Shown: one piece after another, positions 13,204 through 23,085 of the stretch | How the letters are laid out: the number at the start of each line of letters is the position of its first letter | Position numbering within the stretch: position 1 is the stretch's first letter | Virus record (IMG/VR): IMGVR_UViG_3300037963_000269 | Coordinates: 1 to 37,213 of that record | Length of the DNA: 37,213 nt | From: a virus | Reading direction: 5' to 3' (one strand) | Notes under the pieces: model-generated | What the model saw: only the letters and a program-made list of their open reading frames with translations | Told to the model about the DNA's origin: nothing | Database searches by the model: none | Position numbers and translations under genes: made by a program

Positions 13204-13762
13204 AGGTATTACAGATTTATGGGGCAGTATTACTGAGGCAGTCAGTAACATGGCTGGTATATCTGGCAGTGCTGATATGAACTTTGCTAATCAGTGGGGT
13301 GATAACTATCACGGCAAAGCAGATGATGATAAAAGAAAAAGAGCTTTTGAAGTTTTACAATCTGACTTTACAGTACCAACAGAAGCTGTAGATTCTATAA
13401 ATAAATCAGCCTTTATATTTGATGGTGATATGGGCTTTGATTCAGAAACAATTAAAGAAAACATGACAAAGATAGGTGCTATTGAAAGCAACTATACAAC
13501 TAAAGTACAAGAGGACGAAGGTCCTGCAAGATCTTACTGGCAAGTCGAGCCTTCAACGGCGAAATCATTACTGAATAATTCATCAGCATTATTCGGACCA
13601 AAGTTTAATGAAGTATTTGCACAGTATGCTGAAGGAGACAAAACGGCGTCGGAAGTTTTAGCAGGTAAATCTATTACAGATTTACAAACGTTAATAGAGA
13701 ATGACTCTGATTTAGGGGCGGCTTTTGCAACAGCTAAAATGATTACAACGTTTGAAACATAA
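13196..13762 (+). CDS. Lytic transglycosylase-like protein
   Basis: A 188-residue protein. Residues about 90-130 carry IGAIESNY with Glu97 as candidate catalytic acid, then ARSYWQVEPSTA (114-121), which resembles the Glu...G-x-x-Q-x-x-P-x-TA signature of soluble lytic transglycosylase and phage lysozyme-like domains. There is no signal peptide from this start. It sits beside small membrane proteins, so it may be the endolysin or a virion muralytic protein. The start at 13196 (MARGITDLW) is preferred to 13121 because the extra 25 residues are a shadow of the Cys-rich gene. Confidence 0.55.
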   Translation: MARGITDLWGSITEAVSNMAGISGSADMNFANQWGDNYHGKADDDKRKRAFEVLQSDFTVPTEAVDSINKSAFIFDGDMGFDSETIKENMTKIGAIESNYTTKVQEDEGPARSYWQVEPSTAKSLLNNSSALFGPKFNEVFAQYAEGDKTASEVLAGKSITDLQTLIENDSDLGAAFATAKMITTFET

Positions 13763-13771
13763 GGAGTAAAT

Positions 13772-13915
13772 ATGAAACTTATAAAAGATTGTTGGTCATG
13801 GATTAAAGAATGGAATGACTGGGGAATGAAAGACTGGATTAAAGCTGGTATCATTTGTGCAGTTGTACTTATCGTAATCTATAATATGACAACAGGTGGA
13901 GCGCCTTCGGCGTAA
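13772..13915 (+). CDS. 47-residue single-pass membrane protein
   Basis: Starts at ATG 13772, after AAGGAG (13761-13766). The N-terminal half is amphipathic and Trp-rich (five Trp in the first 23 residues), followed by one membrane helix (AGIICAVVLIVIYNM). Placed just after the transglycosylase-like gene and before a terminator, it could be a holin or lysis accessory protein; this is position-based inference. Confidence 0.6.
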   Translation: MKLIKDCWSWIKEWNDWGMKDWIKAGIICAVVLIVIYNMTTGGAPSA

Positions 13916-13925
13916 CCAATTAATT

Positions 13926-13945
13926 AAGGCTCCTTCGGGAGCCTT
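13926..13945 (+). terminator. Perfect 8-bp hairpin with UUCG tetraloop
   Basis: AAGGCTCC (13926-13933), loop TTCG, GGAGCCTT (13938-13945), followed by TACATTT on this strand and by TTAATTAATT on the other. The very stable UUCG loop and position between two genes suggest an intrinsic terminator, possibly acting on both strands and so also on leftward late transcripts. Confidence 0.6.
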
Positions 13946-13962
13946 TACATTTAGGAGATAAC

Positions 13963-14400
13963 ATGTTAGGTGGATTACCAGTAGAAATGATTACGATGTT
14001 AGGCTCATCTTTATTAGGTGGGTTTATGTCAATCTGGTCACAAAGTATTAAAGCAAAACAAGACGAACAAAAAATGTTATTAGCTAGAGCTGATAATCAA
14101 ATGAAACATATTGATAAAGCTCGTGCGTTTACAGATAAAGGTTTTACTTTTACCAGAAGAATCATTGCCCTATCTGCTGTAGGTGCTATCATTGTATGGC
14201 CTAAGATTGTACCAGTATTTTTTGATACTAGTGTGTGGTTAACGTGGACTGAATTTAGCAGAGGATTTTTATTCTTAGTAGAGAAAAAAGAAATCGTTAT
14301 GGATAAAGAGTTCTTTGGTGTAGTAATTACACCACTAGATACACACTTAATGAGTGCAATTGTGGGACTTTACTTTGGTGGTAGCTTAGTTAAAAGATAA
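13963..14400 (+). CDS. 145-residue membrane protein
   Basis: AGGAG (13953-13957) precedes ATG 13963. The protein has a Gly-rich hydrophobic N-terminus (residues about 1-25), a charged helical stretch (KAKQDEQKMLLARADNQMKH), a membrane helix at about 65-88 and another hydrophobic segment at the C-terminus (about 127-143). I recall proteins of this layout from marine phages beside structural genes; function unknown, with a holin-like or virion role possible. Its stop TAA (14398-14400) touches the stop of the opposing giant gene with no gap. Confidence 0.6.
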   Translation: MLGGLPVEMITMLGSSLLGGFMSIWSQSIKAKQDEQKMLLARADNQMKHIDKARAFTDKGFTFTRRIIALSAVGAIIVWPKIVPVFFDTSVWLTWTEFSRGFLFLVEKKEIVMDKEFFGVVITPLDTHLMSAIVGLYFGGSLVKR

Positions 14401-17400
14401 TTATTCTAGACCTAAAGCTTTTCTTTGCTTAATGTTCTTACCAATGTTAAGTGGATCTTTAGTTAATCTTACATCACTATAGGTAGCTTCTAATGCTTGT
14501 TGCATTAGTGCGTTTAAGTCAGGGAATATCATATCAGATATGTCTTGCTTGTTATTCCATTTGAATAACTCTCTGGTTATATCATTTAATTCTTGTTGGC
14601 CTTTTAAAACCATTTTACTATTACCTATTTGATTACCTACGAATATATCTCTGTATGCATTTGTAATTTGCGCATTAACTTTTTGTCTTTTACTTTGATT
14701 TCTTGTAGCATTTTTTCTTTCTTGATATAATGCTTCTCTCGCTCTTTTATTTCTAGCAGAACCAAAACCTATACTCTGTAATATAGTTTCCATAGCACTA
14801 GCATCAGTGCTTAGTACACTACCATAATTAGTTTCAGTAAATCCTTTACCCAAACTTTGATCATATGCTTTGTACATGTTACGTATAAATAAAGGTGATG
14901 ATCTAAATGCTACATCTAATAATCCTTCGCCTTCTCTCATAGCTTGTGCACCTTCTCTTATTGATGTAATAAATACAGAACCAGGTGCCCCCGCAAAATC
15001 TGCCGCATTTCCGCCAGGCGTTAGTCCTAGCAGTGCCGCAATTGCTCTTATTTGTTGTGATCCTGGTACATTACCAAGTGACAATCTTCTTTGTACATCT
15101 ATATTTAATCCAGCTTCTATTACACCGTTCTCCATAGCATTAATTAATCCTGGCCCAAAGCCTGCTTCATACAACATTTCCCTCATAGCCGCTCTCATGT
15201 CTGTCTTAAGTCCCGTTCCTACGATAGGTGCCTTTTCAATCAGCCAGTTAGCTAACTCTTCTGCATCATCAGATCCTGGTAATCCAAAGAGACCGCCTGT
15301 TAGACCTAACATAACCATCATTCTAGCAAATACTTTTCTTCCTGCAGTTTTAGAACCAGGAGTTTTACCACCTGTTAATAATCTAAACATTAATGCAAAC
15401 ATCTGTCCAATATAAGTTTGGAATAATGCAGGCACAGCAAAAGCACCACGCATAATTTGTGGTCTATTTAGTTTACCATACACACCAAACGTATCATCAA
15501 TCATAGTTCGTGCAATTATTTGAGGGCTAATGATGCCACCATTGTCATTAATCATACCTTGTACTAGGTTATCGCCGTTATATATTTTATAAAATTCTTC
15601 TACAACTTTAGGATCTTGTCCCATTCTATAAGCTGCTATGTATGCAGTTAAACGAGAGATTGCTTCCATTGTATTGAATGGCCCGCCAATTACTTGTGTT
15701 TCAAAGTTACGGAATGCTGTGTCTCTATCAAATCCTGAACGTCCGGGTACTTGTCCTGTTTCTTGCAGTGCTTGACCTTGTCTAATATAATTAGGCATGT
15801 CTTCTTCTATTGCAGCTTTAACATCTTCAGGGACTTTAGTCCAATCTATAAATACATCGCCGTGTTGATTGTTAGTGTAAGAAAACATAGCTGTTGCTTC
15901 TTTAAATGCAATACCTAATTCTTTTGTAGCTCTTATACTTCCCCCCATCTGTGAAAGCATAGGTCCTGTAAATTGTACGTTAGACATTATCTGCAAGAAT
16001 GCAGATGATAAGTTGCCCCCAAGATACCACCAAAATCCTAGTCGTCTTAGTTGTGCAAACTCTTGATATGGGTCTTGGCTATAGTTCCACCACTTATCAA
16101 AACCAATTTTTAATTGTTTGTATTTAATTGGGTCAGTAGCAATAGCATCTTCTAATACTTTCTTTCTCTCATCTGCTTCATTCATAAACCTACTACGCGC
16201 CGCATATCTAGAACCTAAAAAACCAAACTGACTTGCAGCTCTACCAAAATCAGGATTGTATCCTGGTACACCACCTACTCTTTGACGTGGTTGCATGAAT
16301 TGATCAAAGCCAATTATATTTTTATTGTTTTTAATTAATTCTCTAAGTTCCCCTTCTAGTTCTGCAAACACTTCTTGTTTAGGATTACTTAAGTATTGAG
16401 CAACATCTAGCATATCAATAGAACCTTTTTCTAACTTCTCTTTAATATTAAGTTGACTTATTTCTTGTACGTTTCTAACTTCTACGCCAGTGTCTTCTCT
16501 CCAATCACTAATAAATTTAATTCTTGCAGCGTCTGCTTCTTTCTTAGTTTCAAAATGTTCACGTCTAATTAAGTAAGCAGGATTTAATTTAACAAACTTA
16601 CCTTTAACTTTCATAGCCCCTTGCTCTGTTGCCGTTGCGTCTAAGTATTGAGGTTCATTATTATTAACTATAGTTACTACATAATCACCAAATCTAGATA
16701 AAGGTGCATAGTCACTTTGTTTAAACTCTTCAAACTTTGTCATCTGACTATGTAGTTTAATTAACCCTAGGTCTGCTGTGGCTTTTGGTTGCTCAGCTAT
16801 AGGGTCAACACCTAATATACTTTGTATTTCTTTTATAGCACTAGGAGTTAAAGCAGATCTATCTACAAACTCTGCATCTCTATTCTCTAAGATTCTTCTA
16901 AGTGCACTAATAATGCCAGTCATTTGTTGATACGTTATATTTTCTAACTCTTCATCAGTATTTAAATTTGACAAGTCAGGCATGTATACACTAGATAAAG
17001 CTTTACCTTCATGAAACTTTAATGTTTCTACTGCACTTTTAAGTTGTTCCAAATAACCACCAGCTATCATTCCTTTTATTTGTTCTTTAGCTAAAAATGT
17101 TTCTGCTACTTGATACTCAACATATGCTTGTGCTAAATCTCCTTCTAATATAATTAACTCACCAGCTGTCATTGGCAAACCTGTAGGACTATTTCTTGAA
17201 TCAAAATCCATTGGCATTCTAAATATAATTCTACCATCTTGGTCAGGTCTAAATGTTCTGTTAGGGTAGTATTGTGATATAACTTGTGCTCTATATAATG
17301 CTTCACGCATAGCAGGATCTTCTATCATCTTACTATATCTAAATAAAATATTTTGATAAGTGTTCTGTATTTGTTTAGCTTTAGTATTCATATTCTCAAT

Positions 17401-20400
17401 ACTACGCCATACTCTTTCAAACAGCGGATTATCTTTAGCCCATGTTCTAACAAAGCCAGCGATACGATGCATCAAACTCATCTTAGGCATATCCATAGTG
17501 GTATTATCTTTACTATAAGTTTTTTTATTTTCCTCCATAGCTTTACCCATTTTAGCATTGAGTGCTCTCTTCTGCTGTCTGTTCATAGGAATATATTCAT
17601 CCATAGGTTTTTCACCTGGCACAGGTTGATATTGATTTGCCGCCATCATGTTAGGTTGACGTATACCATATGCACCGTCATTAAATACAGATTTAAATTG
17701 TTGTGGTTTAAATATAATGTATGAATCAGTAGGTGGTTCTTCAATCATTAACATGATTTCTTCCACAGTAGGTTCTTTAACTGTCGGATCAATAACACCT
17801 GTCGCTTGTGCTGCTGCGTAAGCTACAGCTTTTCTACGTATAGACTTGTGTTTGTATTCTCCTTCGTTTAAGTATACTACACCATCATAACCTTTCTTTT
17901 GTATAAGTTCTTTTATTTCTTGGAAGCTTTCATCAAGGCCAGTGTATAAACCCATCTGCCTTAACTGTTCTACTTGTGATTCATTTTCAGTTTCAAACTT
18001 TTCTATTCTATCCATAGCTTTATTAAATTCATTTTCTGTAATGATATTTTTTCTACGTAGATAACCTAATACTGTAGCAGGATCCCATGTACCAAAGTCA
18101 GGTAAACGTAAAGGATTTTTTATATTAGCAAAACCTCTGAATACATAGTAGTCAGATAGTTGTGCCCCCTTATTCTTAACTAGTGTATCTATTACTGATT
18201 GGTCTGGTGTAAAGTGAAAACCAAAATCATTTGTTCTTTCCATATCAAATACTTCGAACGGCGTTCTCTCTGTCATTTGTCTAGTATCTAATGTCGCATG
18301 CATTACAATCAAGGGGGCACCCTTGTCATCTACTACTTGACTTAGTCTGCCACCACTGTTGAACCATTTAAAGAACTGTGCTGTGTTTGTTATTGTAGGT
18401 TGTTGTGTAAATAATGCACGAGTACGCGGGGAGAACCCAGAAATTTCCTCACCACTCCATTTGTTTGTAACTATTATATCCTTTGCATTGTCACCTGTTA
18501 AATATATTTCTGATTCACGTTGCATACTGTCATAACGAGCGCCTACCAAACCAAGATCAATTGCGTTAAATATTGCAGCTGATGTATCAAATCTGTTTCC
18601 TGTCAATGCATTACCTAATGCAATTAAATATTGTTTTAATCTATTAAATGCTCTAGCTATAAAACTCCCAGTTTGGTATCTACCTGTCATGTAGTCAGCA
18701 AATGCGTCAGATATAGCTTCTTCTACTTGTTCATTATAACTTAATTCAGGATGTCTTTCTTTTATTTTATATTGTTTTATCCATCTATTTTCAGCTGCTC
18801 TTGTTAAATCATACCATTCATTTCTTGTAAAGAATCCTTCATTTCTAAGTAAGTGCATTACCTCATGATGTAATACATAGTTAAGTGAGTCAGTTCTGTT
18901 TAAGTTAGGTCTAAGTTCTGGTATTGCATTGTATGCTACTTCTACACCACGTGACCCTAGTATATATTTACCAGCAAGTGCAACACCATCTGATTCTAAG
19001 AATGGTTTTAAATCTACACGTATGTCTAGATTCATTTTATTTATGATGTCTTTTAAAACTTGATAAACTTTAGGGGCATTGTCAGCAAAGTCATTTGTTA
19101 TTCTAGGTTGGTTATAATTTTTTGCCCATAGTTCATACTTACGTTGATAACTATTTTCTTGTTCAAAAGAAAAGTTTCTAGCTTTCTTTGCTATTCTTCC
19201 TAGTCTTGGATCTCTTGTTGTAATACTATTCCACTCGGTAGATATAGTTGGCTCTTCATTAAACGTAGCAAGTGTTTCATTAAATTCTATTCTAGCTTTA
19301 TCGATGTTATTAATATGAGTTTCATACATAACAATTTGTTCAGTAACTGCTTCTGTCTGTGGGCCTTGTTTTAATTTAGCTATTTCTTTTTCTGACGCTG
19401 ATCTAGAAGCGGGGCTATATGCTCCAATAATTCTGCCTCTATCCATAATAATATGAGATCGTCTATCAATTCTGTCAATTTGTTTTTGTATAGCGTCGGC
19501 TTTTCTAAAATTATTATTAAATAACTCTGCACGCTTTTGTCTTTTTAATTGTGTCTTTAAAGTTTTTTCTTCAGCAGTAATCCACTTCCAACCTCTGTTA
19601 TCTAATAGATGTAATAACTCTCTTAATCTTCTTATTCTTTCTCCAACTGGTTTATCATAAATGCCTTCACCTAATTCAGATACTCTTTCAGCTGCAGTTA
19701 GTGGTTCAACTATGGTAGAACCAGTTTTTACTTTTTCAGTACGTTCTCTTGTACCTTTTGTTTCATCTTCAAATCTAATATTATCATTTAATATTTTGTC
19801 TAATCTTTTTCTACCTTCAGTCTTAGCACTTCTACCAACTATTTTTGTATTGTTTTTTAAATCTTCAATATATTGCTGACCAAACGGGCCTCTAAATCCT
19901 AATTCATTTAACTTATCATATTCACTATCAGATATATAGTTTGTATTATCTTGTGCTAATGATTGTATTTGTCTATATCTTTCTTGAGGCCAAGCTCTTT
20001 GTTCTACAGCAGATCTTAAATCTGCGTTATCAACGTCATTAAATTGTGAATACGCACCATCAACTTCACCTTCATTCTCTAATGCTTCTTCTACTGTAAG
20101 TTCTTTACCATCTTTGTAGTTATCATCTTCGTAGAACATTTGGAATCGTTCTTGTCTAGGATTTTTATTTTGTTGCCATAAACTATATTCTTGTCTAATT
20201 ATATTTTGCTGTTCTCTTTGAGCTGTTATATCATTTACAGTATCATTTATGTATTGTTCTTTTTGTTCAGAAAAGTTTTCATCAAAGTTTTTATCTGTAT
20301 CTTTATCTACCCATCCTCTTCGTTTTAATTCTTTTTTATTTAATGCGCTAGCTTCTTGTACTTCTTTTGAATCTAAGTCTACGTCATCTGCAGTATCTTG

Positions 20401-21972
20401 ATTGTAAATAAATCCTGCACTATTATTAAACTTGTTTTGATTTATAGTACCATCATTAATTTTTAATATTGATTTAGCTCTAGCTTTTGGAACAAATAAA
20501 TCACCTTGCCCACTTACACCTTCTAATAAAACAAACTGTTCTCCATTAACTGTAGTATCCCCTGCAATTACAAAGATAGGAAATGCGGAATTGTTTGGGT
20601 CATCCTGATTAAAACTTTCACCTGTAGGTTGTGCTTGTGGCCCGACAACAGTTTCATGTGGCGCCCCTGTTACAGTTACAGTATCACCAATTATGAACCC
20701 ATCATATAAATCTGGACTAGCTGTAATGTCTGTATTAATATTTGGTAATTCAATTCTTTGACCTCCAGCATCTACATATAAATCTACTTGAGGACCAACA
20801 CGTAATGCTTGCACTGTACCACCCACAGTACCAAATGACATACCACCAGCTGCACCAGCAGCCGCTGCTTCACCTATTTGTTTCCAAAAATCTGGGCTAG
20901 AATATAGTTCTGATAAAGATCTACCTGCTTGTAATTCTTGTCCAGTAGATGTTAATGTTTCTTGTATTGATTCTGCTGTTGCCTCACCAGCCATTGTACT
21001 GCTGAGACCTTTACCAAAAGCTTTTAACCTTTGTCCTTTATTTGCAGCTTTTATATTTTGTTTTATGTTTAATGGTTTACCTTTTAAGAAATCACCTAAG
21101 GTTTCAGTTACTTTTCTTTTACCAACTTTGTTAATCATTTGAGTTAGGAATACACTACCAGCACCAAATGCACTTTCCGCCGCCGCGTATGGTATACCTA
21201 AAGCTAATGCAATACCTGCATTAGGATCATCTGTTTCTTCTAATTGTTGATTGTATATGTCTCCTATAGCCATACCATAAGCTGCCGCAGTCAAACCTGC
21301 ACCACCAAATGAAGTCATGTTTGCTAAAGCTCTAGCACCTATGTTACCTTTTACATTACCTAACAAACCATAAGACATAGCTTGTCTAAATGCCCCCATA
21401 CCTGCTTGTCTTGCAACTAATCCACTAGCAATTGCACCTGCACCTACACCACCTGATACTAAACCTGCTAATACAATTGGTAAAGTTGTAACAGCACCCT
21501 CACCCATCTTACCGCCAAGCCATTCAAGGAATGCACTAAACTCTTGTTCACTTTCAAATACTTGTTCTAAAGAACTTATTCTAGGTTTGATTTTCCCATC
21601 AGCATCTTTACGCCATGCGTGTGCTTGTTGGTCTAATTGATATTGTCTTACTGCTTCAACTGCTTCTTTTTGTAATTCTTCTGCACCAAATACATCATAC
21701 ATCGCAGCCATACCTGCGCCCCAAAATTGTTTTAATGTATCAACGGAAGACTTTGCACCTGCTACAAATGCATTGTCATTAAGATTATCTTCTTCTATTA
21801 AGGATACTGGAGTTAAGCCGTACTTGTAAAGCCAGCCTTGTTCGGCCATTGACTTTTCAAATTGCTCGCTTTTTAAATGAGCACGTATTTCATCGTCAGT
21901 TGTATCAGCACTGAACTGTACTCGAGGCGCTCCTTCGGCCTCAAATTTTATATATCTTACGTCGTTCGCCAT
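14401..21972 (-). CDS. Giant polyvalent internal virion (ejection) protein with zincin and ADP-ribosyltransferase-like domains
   Basis: A 2523-residue protein. Residues about 155-400 are Gly/Ala-rich and hydrophobic (LPIVLAGLVSGGVGAGAIASG), typical of membrane-active parts of ejected phage proteins. HHEVMH (His1036, Glu1037, His1040) with Glu1084/1085 downstream is a zincin metallopeptidase signature. Residues about 1210-1430 match the ADP-ribosyltransferase-like module of phage polyvalent proteins: VMHATLD (His1225), FGFHFTPD, ANIKNPLRL, KGYDGVVYL and YIIFKPQQFKSVF. The rest has long charged helices and hydrophobic patches near 1960-2250. It probably enters the host with the DNA, as T7 gp16 and N4 vRNAP do, and could act on host targets. 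It is the last gene of the leftward structural operon. Domain calls are from motif recognition. Confidence 0.7.
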   Translation of the reverse strand: MANDVRYIKFEAEGAPRVQFSADTTDDEIRAHLKSEQFEKSMAEQGWLYKYGLTPVSLIEEDNLNDNAFVAGAKSSVDTLKQFWGAGMAAMYDVFGAEELQKEAVEAVRQYQLDQQAHAWRKDADGKIKPRISSLEQVFESEQEFSAFLEWLGGKMGEGAVTTLPIVLAGLVSGGVGAGAIASGLVARQAGMGAFRQAMSYGLLGNVKGNIGARALANMTSFGGAGLTAAAYGMAIGDIYNQQLEETDDPNAGIALALGIPYAAAESAFGAGSVFLTQMINKVGKRKVTETLGDFLKGKPLNIKQNIKAANKGQRLKAFGKGLSSTMAGEATAESIQETLTSTGQELQAGRSLSELYSSPDFWKQIGEAAAAGAAGGMSFGTVGGTVQALRVGPQVDLYVDAGGQRIELPNINTDITASPDLYDGFIIGDTVTVTGAPHETVVGPQAQPTGESFNQDDPNNSAFPIFVIAGDTTVNGEQFVLLEGVSGQGDLFVPKARAKSILKINDGTINQNKFNNSAGFIYNQDTADDVDLDSKEVQEASALNKKELKRRGWVDKDTDKNFDENFSEQKEQYINDTVNDITAQREQQNIIRQEYSLWQQNKNPRQERFQMFYEDDNYKDGKELTVEEALENEGEVDGAYSQFNDVDNADLRSAVEQRAWPQERYRQIQSLAQDNTNYISDSEYDKLNELGFRGPFGQQYIEDLKNNTKIVGRSAKTEGRKRLDKILNDNIRFEDETKGTRERTEKVKTGSTIVEPLTAAERVSELGEGIYDKPVGERIRRLRELLHLLDNRGWKWITAEEKTLKTQLKRQKRAELFNNNFRKADAIQKQIDRIDRRSHIIMDRGRIIGAYSPASRSASEKEIAKLKQGPQTEAVTEQIVMYETHINNIDKARIEFNETLATFNEEPTISTEWNSITTRDPRLGRIAKKARNFSFEQENSYQRKYELWAKNYNQPRITNDFADNAPKVYQVLKDIINKMNLDIRVDLKPFLESDGVALAGKYILGSRGVEVAYNAIPELRPNLNRTDSLNYVLHHEVMHLLRNEGFFTRNEWYDLTRAAENRWIKQYKIKERHPELSYNEQVEEAISDAFADYMTGRYQTGSFIARAFNRLKQYLIALGNALTGNRFDTSAAIFNAIDLGLVGARYDSMQRESEIYLTGDNAKDIIVTNKWSGEEISGFSPRTRALFTQQPTITNTAQFFKWFNSGGRLSQVVDDKGAPLIVMHATLDTRQMTERTPFEVFDMERTNDFGFHFTPDQSVIDTLVKNKGAQLSDYYVFRGFANIKNPLRLPDFGTWDPATVLGYLRRKNIITENEFNKAMDRIEKFETENESQVEQLRQMGLYTGLDESFQEIKELIQKKGYDGVVYLNEGEYKHKSIRRKAVAYAAAQATGVIDPTVKEPTVEEIMLMIEEPPTDSYIIFKPQQFKSVFNDGAYGIRQPNMMAANQYQPVPGEKPMDEYIPMNRQQKRALNAKMGKAMEENKKTYSKDNTTMDMPKMSLMHRIAGFVRTWAKDNPLFERVWRSIENMNTKAKQIQNTYQNILFRYSKMIEDPAMREALYRAQVISQYYPNRTFRPDQDGRIIFRMPMDFDSRNSPTGLPMTAGELIILEGDLAQAYVEYQVAETFLAKEQIKGMIAGGYLEQLKSAVETLKFHEGKALSSVYMPDLSNLNTDEELENITYQQMTGIISALRRILENRDAEFVDRSALTPSAIKEIQSILGVDPIAEQPKATADLGLIKLHSQMTKFEEFKQSDYAPLSRFGDYVVTIVNNNEPQYLDATATEQGAMKVKGKFVKLNPAYLIRREHFETKKEADAARIKFISDWREDTGVEVRNVQEISQLNIKEKLEKGSIDMLDVAQYLSNPKQEVFAELEGELRELIKNNKNIIGFDQFMQPRQRVGGVPGYNPDFGRAASQFGFLGSRYAARSRFMNEADERKKVLEDAIATDPIKYKQLKIGFDKWWNYSQDPYQEFAQLRRLGFWWYLGGNLSSAFLQIMSNVQFTGPMLSQMGGSIRATKELGIAFKEATAMFSYTNNQHGDVFIDWTKVPEDVKAAIEEDMPNYIRQGQALQETGQVPGRSGFDRDTAFRNFETQVIGGPFNTMEAISRLTAYIAAYRMGQDPKVVEEFYKIYNGDNLVQGMINDNGGIISPQIIARTMIDDTFGVYGKLNRPQIMRGAFAVPALFQTYIGQMFALMFRLLTGGKTPGSKTAGRKVFARMMVMLGLTGGLFGLPGSDDAEELANWLIEKAPIVGTGLKTDMRAAMREMLYEAGFGPGLINAMENGVIEAGLNIDVQRRLSLGNVPGSQQIRAIAALLGLTPGGNAADFAGAPGSVFITSIREGAQAMREGEGLLDVAFRSSPLFIRNMYKAYDQSLGKGFTETNYGSVLSTDASAMETILQSIGFGSARNKRAREALYQERKNATRNQSKRQKVNAQITNAYRDIFVGNQIGNSKMVLKGQQELNDITRELFKWNNKQDISDMIFPDLNALMQQALEATYSDVRLTKDPLNIGKNIKQRKALGLE

Positions 21973-22004
21973 ACCTTACCTTTCGTATTCAGAGCTGTAA
22001 GCCC

Positions 22005-23081
22005 TTAGGATTTTACTGTAAATTCTTTATCTACTACAATAGTATTTTCATCAGTTGACATTGTTCCACCTGAACCCCCATCAGTGGATAAATAAATTGC
22101 ATTTGCTTTAATTGCATCCATTAGTAATTTTGCTGTGTCAGGGTCAGTTGATTCTAATGCTCTAGCATATGTAAACAAATCTTTAATTGATCCAGCTTTA
22201 GCAGAAGTTAAATCTTTAACTGCAATTTGTTTTAAAATTTTTGCGTACTCTGCTGCATAATCATCCATTGTTATATCACCTGTTGCAATCTTAGCTCTTA
22301 CATAAGCATCAGCTTCTTTTTGCGCGTTAGTTAAATACTGAGCAGGGTTAGTTAACTTATCAGTTTCTGCTAAAGTTTTCATTGCGTCAAGCTGTGCTTG
22401 TTGTCTAGCAATATTAGTTGCTTCTGCTAGTTTTAAATTTTCTCTAACATTCTTTTGTGCTCTAGCAAATCTACTACCATAAGCATCTGCACCTACTCGT
22501 GTTTCTAACATAGCGTCTGCTATACCGCCTAGTATTGCATCACGTTTATCAGCATCATTAAACAGGTTAGCCATTCTTTGTTTAAGTGTAAGTTCTTCTA
22601 CAGTTTCTTCATCAGTTCTAGTATCCATAACTTCCATTACTGCCTTAGCATCTGCAGTACCACCTCTACCACTAGTGTCTTTAGTGTAAGGTTCTCTTGG
22701 ATTTGGAACTAAGTTAACACTGCCTTCTCTCATAAATTTTTTATAACCTTCAGGGTTATTTACTTTCATGTACTCTAATACTTCTGGTGATGTTTTAGAA
22801 TATTGATATGCCCCCATTGTTTTACCCATAGCGTTAGGATACATTGTCATCATTTCCTGCATGCTATAGCTAGGAAGATTCATACCAGCTCTGCCGCCAA
22901 CTTCTTTGTTAGCTTTATTTGCTTCTTTGAGAACAGTGTTAAAATTATCGTCTCTATAACCTTGTAAGTAAGGTCTAAGAGTTTTTACATTCATACCACC
23001 GATAGCTTCAGAAAAACTAAGATCGTCTAAATCTACTGGTTCATATCCTTCTACAAGTTTTCCGTTTTCGTATAGTGCCAT
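22005..23081 (-). CDS. Internal virion protein, 358 residues
   Basis: A charged protein rich in Ala, Lys, Asp and Glu with long predicted helices (residues about 160-330). No cysteine, no membrane segment and no enzyme motif is visible. It lies directly upstream of the giant ejection protein and 4 bases after the 293-residue protein, so the three probably form the internal core or ejectosome. It could instead be a scaffold-like protein. AAAGGTAAGG in the 32-base gap below it is the Shine-Dalgarno of the giant gene. Confidence 0.5.
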   Translation of the reverse strand: MALYENGKLVEGYEPVDLDDLSFSEAIGGMNVKTLRPYLQGYRDDNFNTVLKEANKANKEVGGRAGMNLPSYSMQEMMTMYPNAMGKTMGAYQYSKTSPEVLEYMKVNNPEGYKKFMREGSVNLVPNPREPYTKDTSGRGGTADAKAVMEVMDTRTDEETVEELTLKQRMANLFNDADKRDAILGGIADAMLETRVGADAYGSRFARAQKNVRENLKLAEATNIARQQAQLDAMKTLAETDKLTNPAQYLTNAQKEADAYVRAKIATGDITMDDYAAEYAKILKQIAVKDLTSAKAGSIKDLFTYARALESTDPDTAKLLMDAIKANAIYLSTDGGSGGTMSTDENTIVVDKEFTVKS

Positions 23082-23085
23082 GTTA

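Noticed and set aside
14870-15415. 181-codon forward frame opposite the giant gene
   Set aside because: Pro/Ser/Ile/Asn-rich shadow of the reverse-strand coding sequence, without start signals or motifs.
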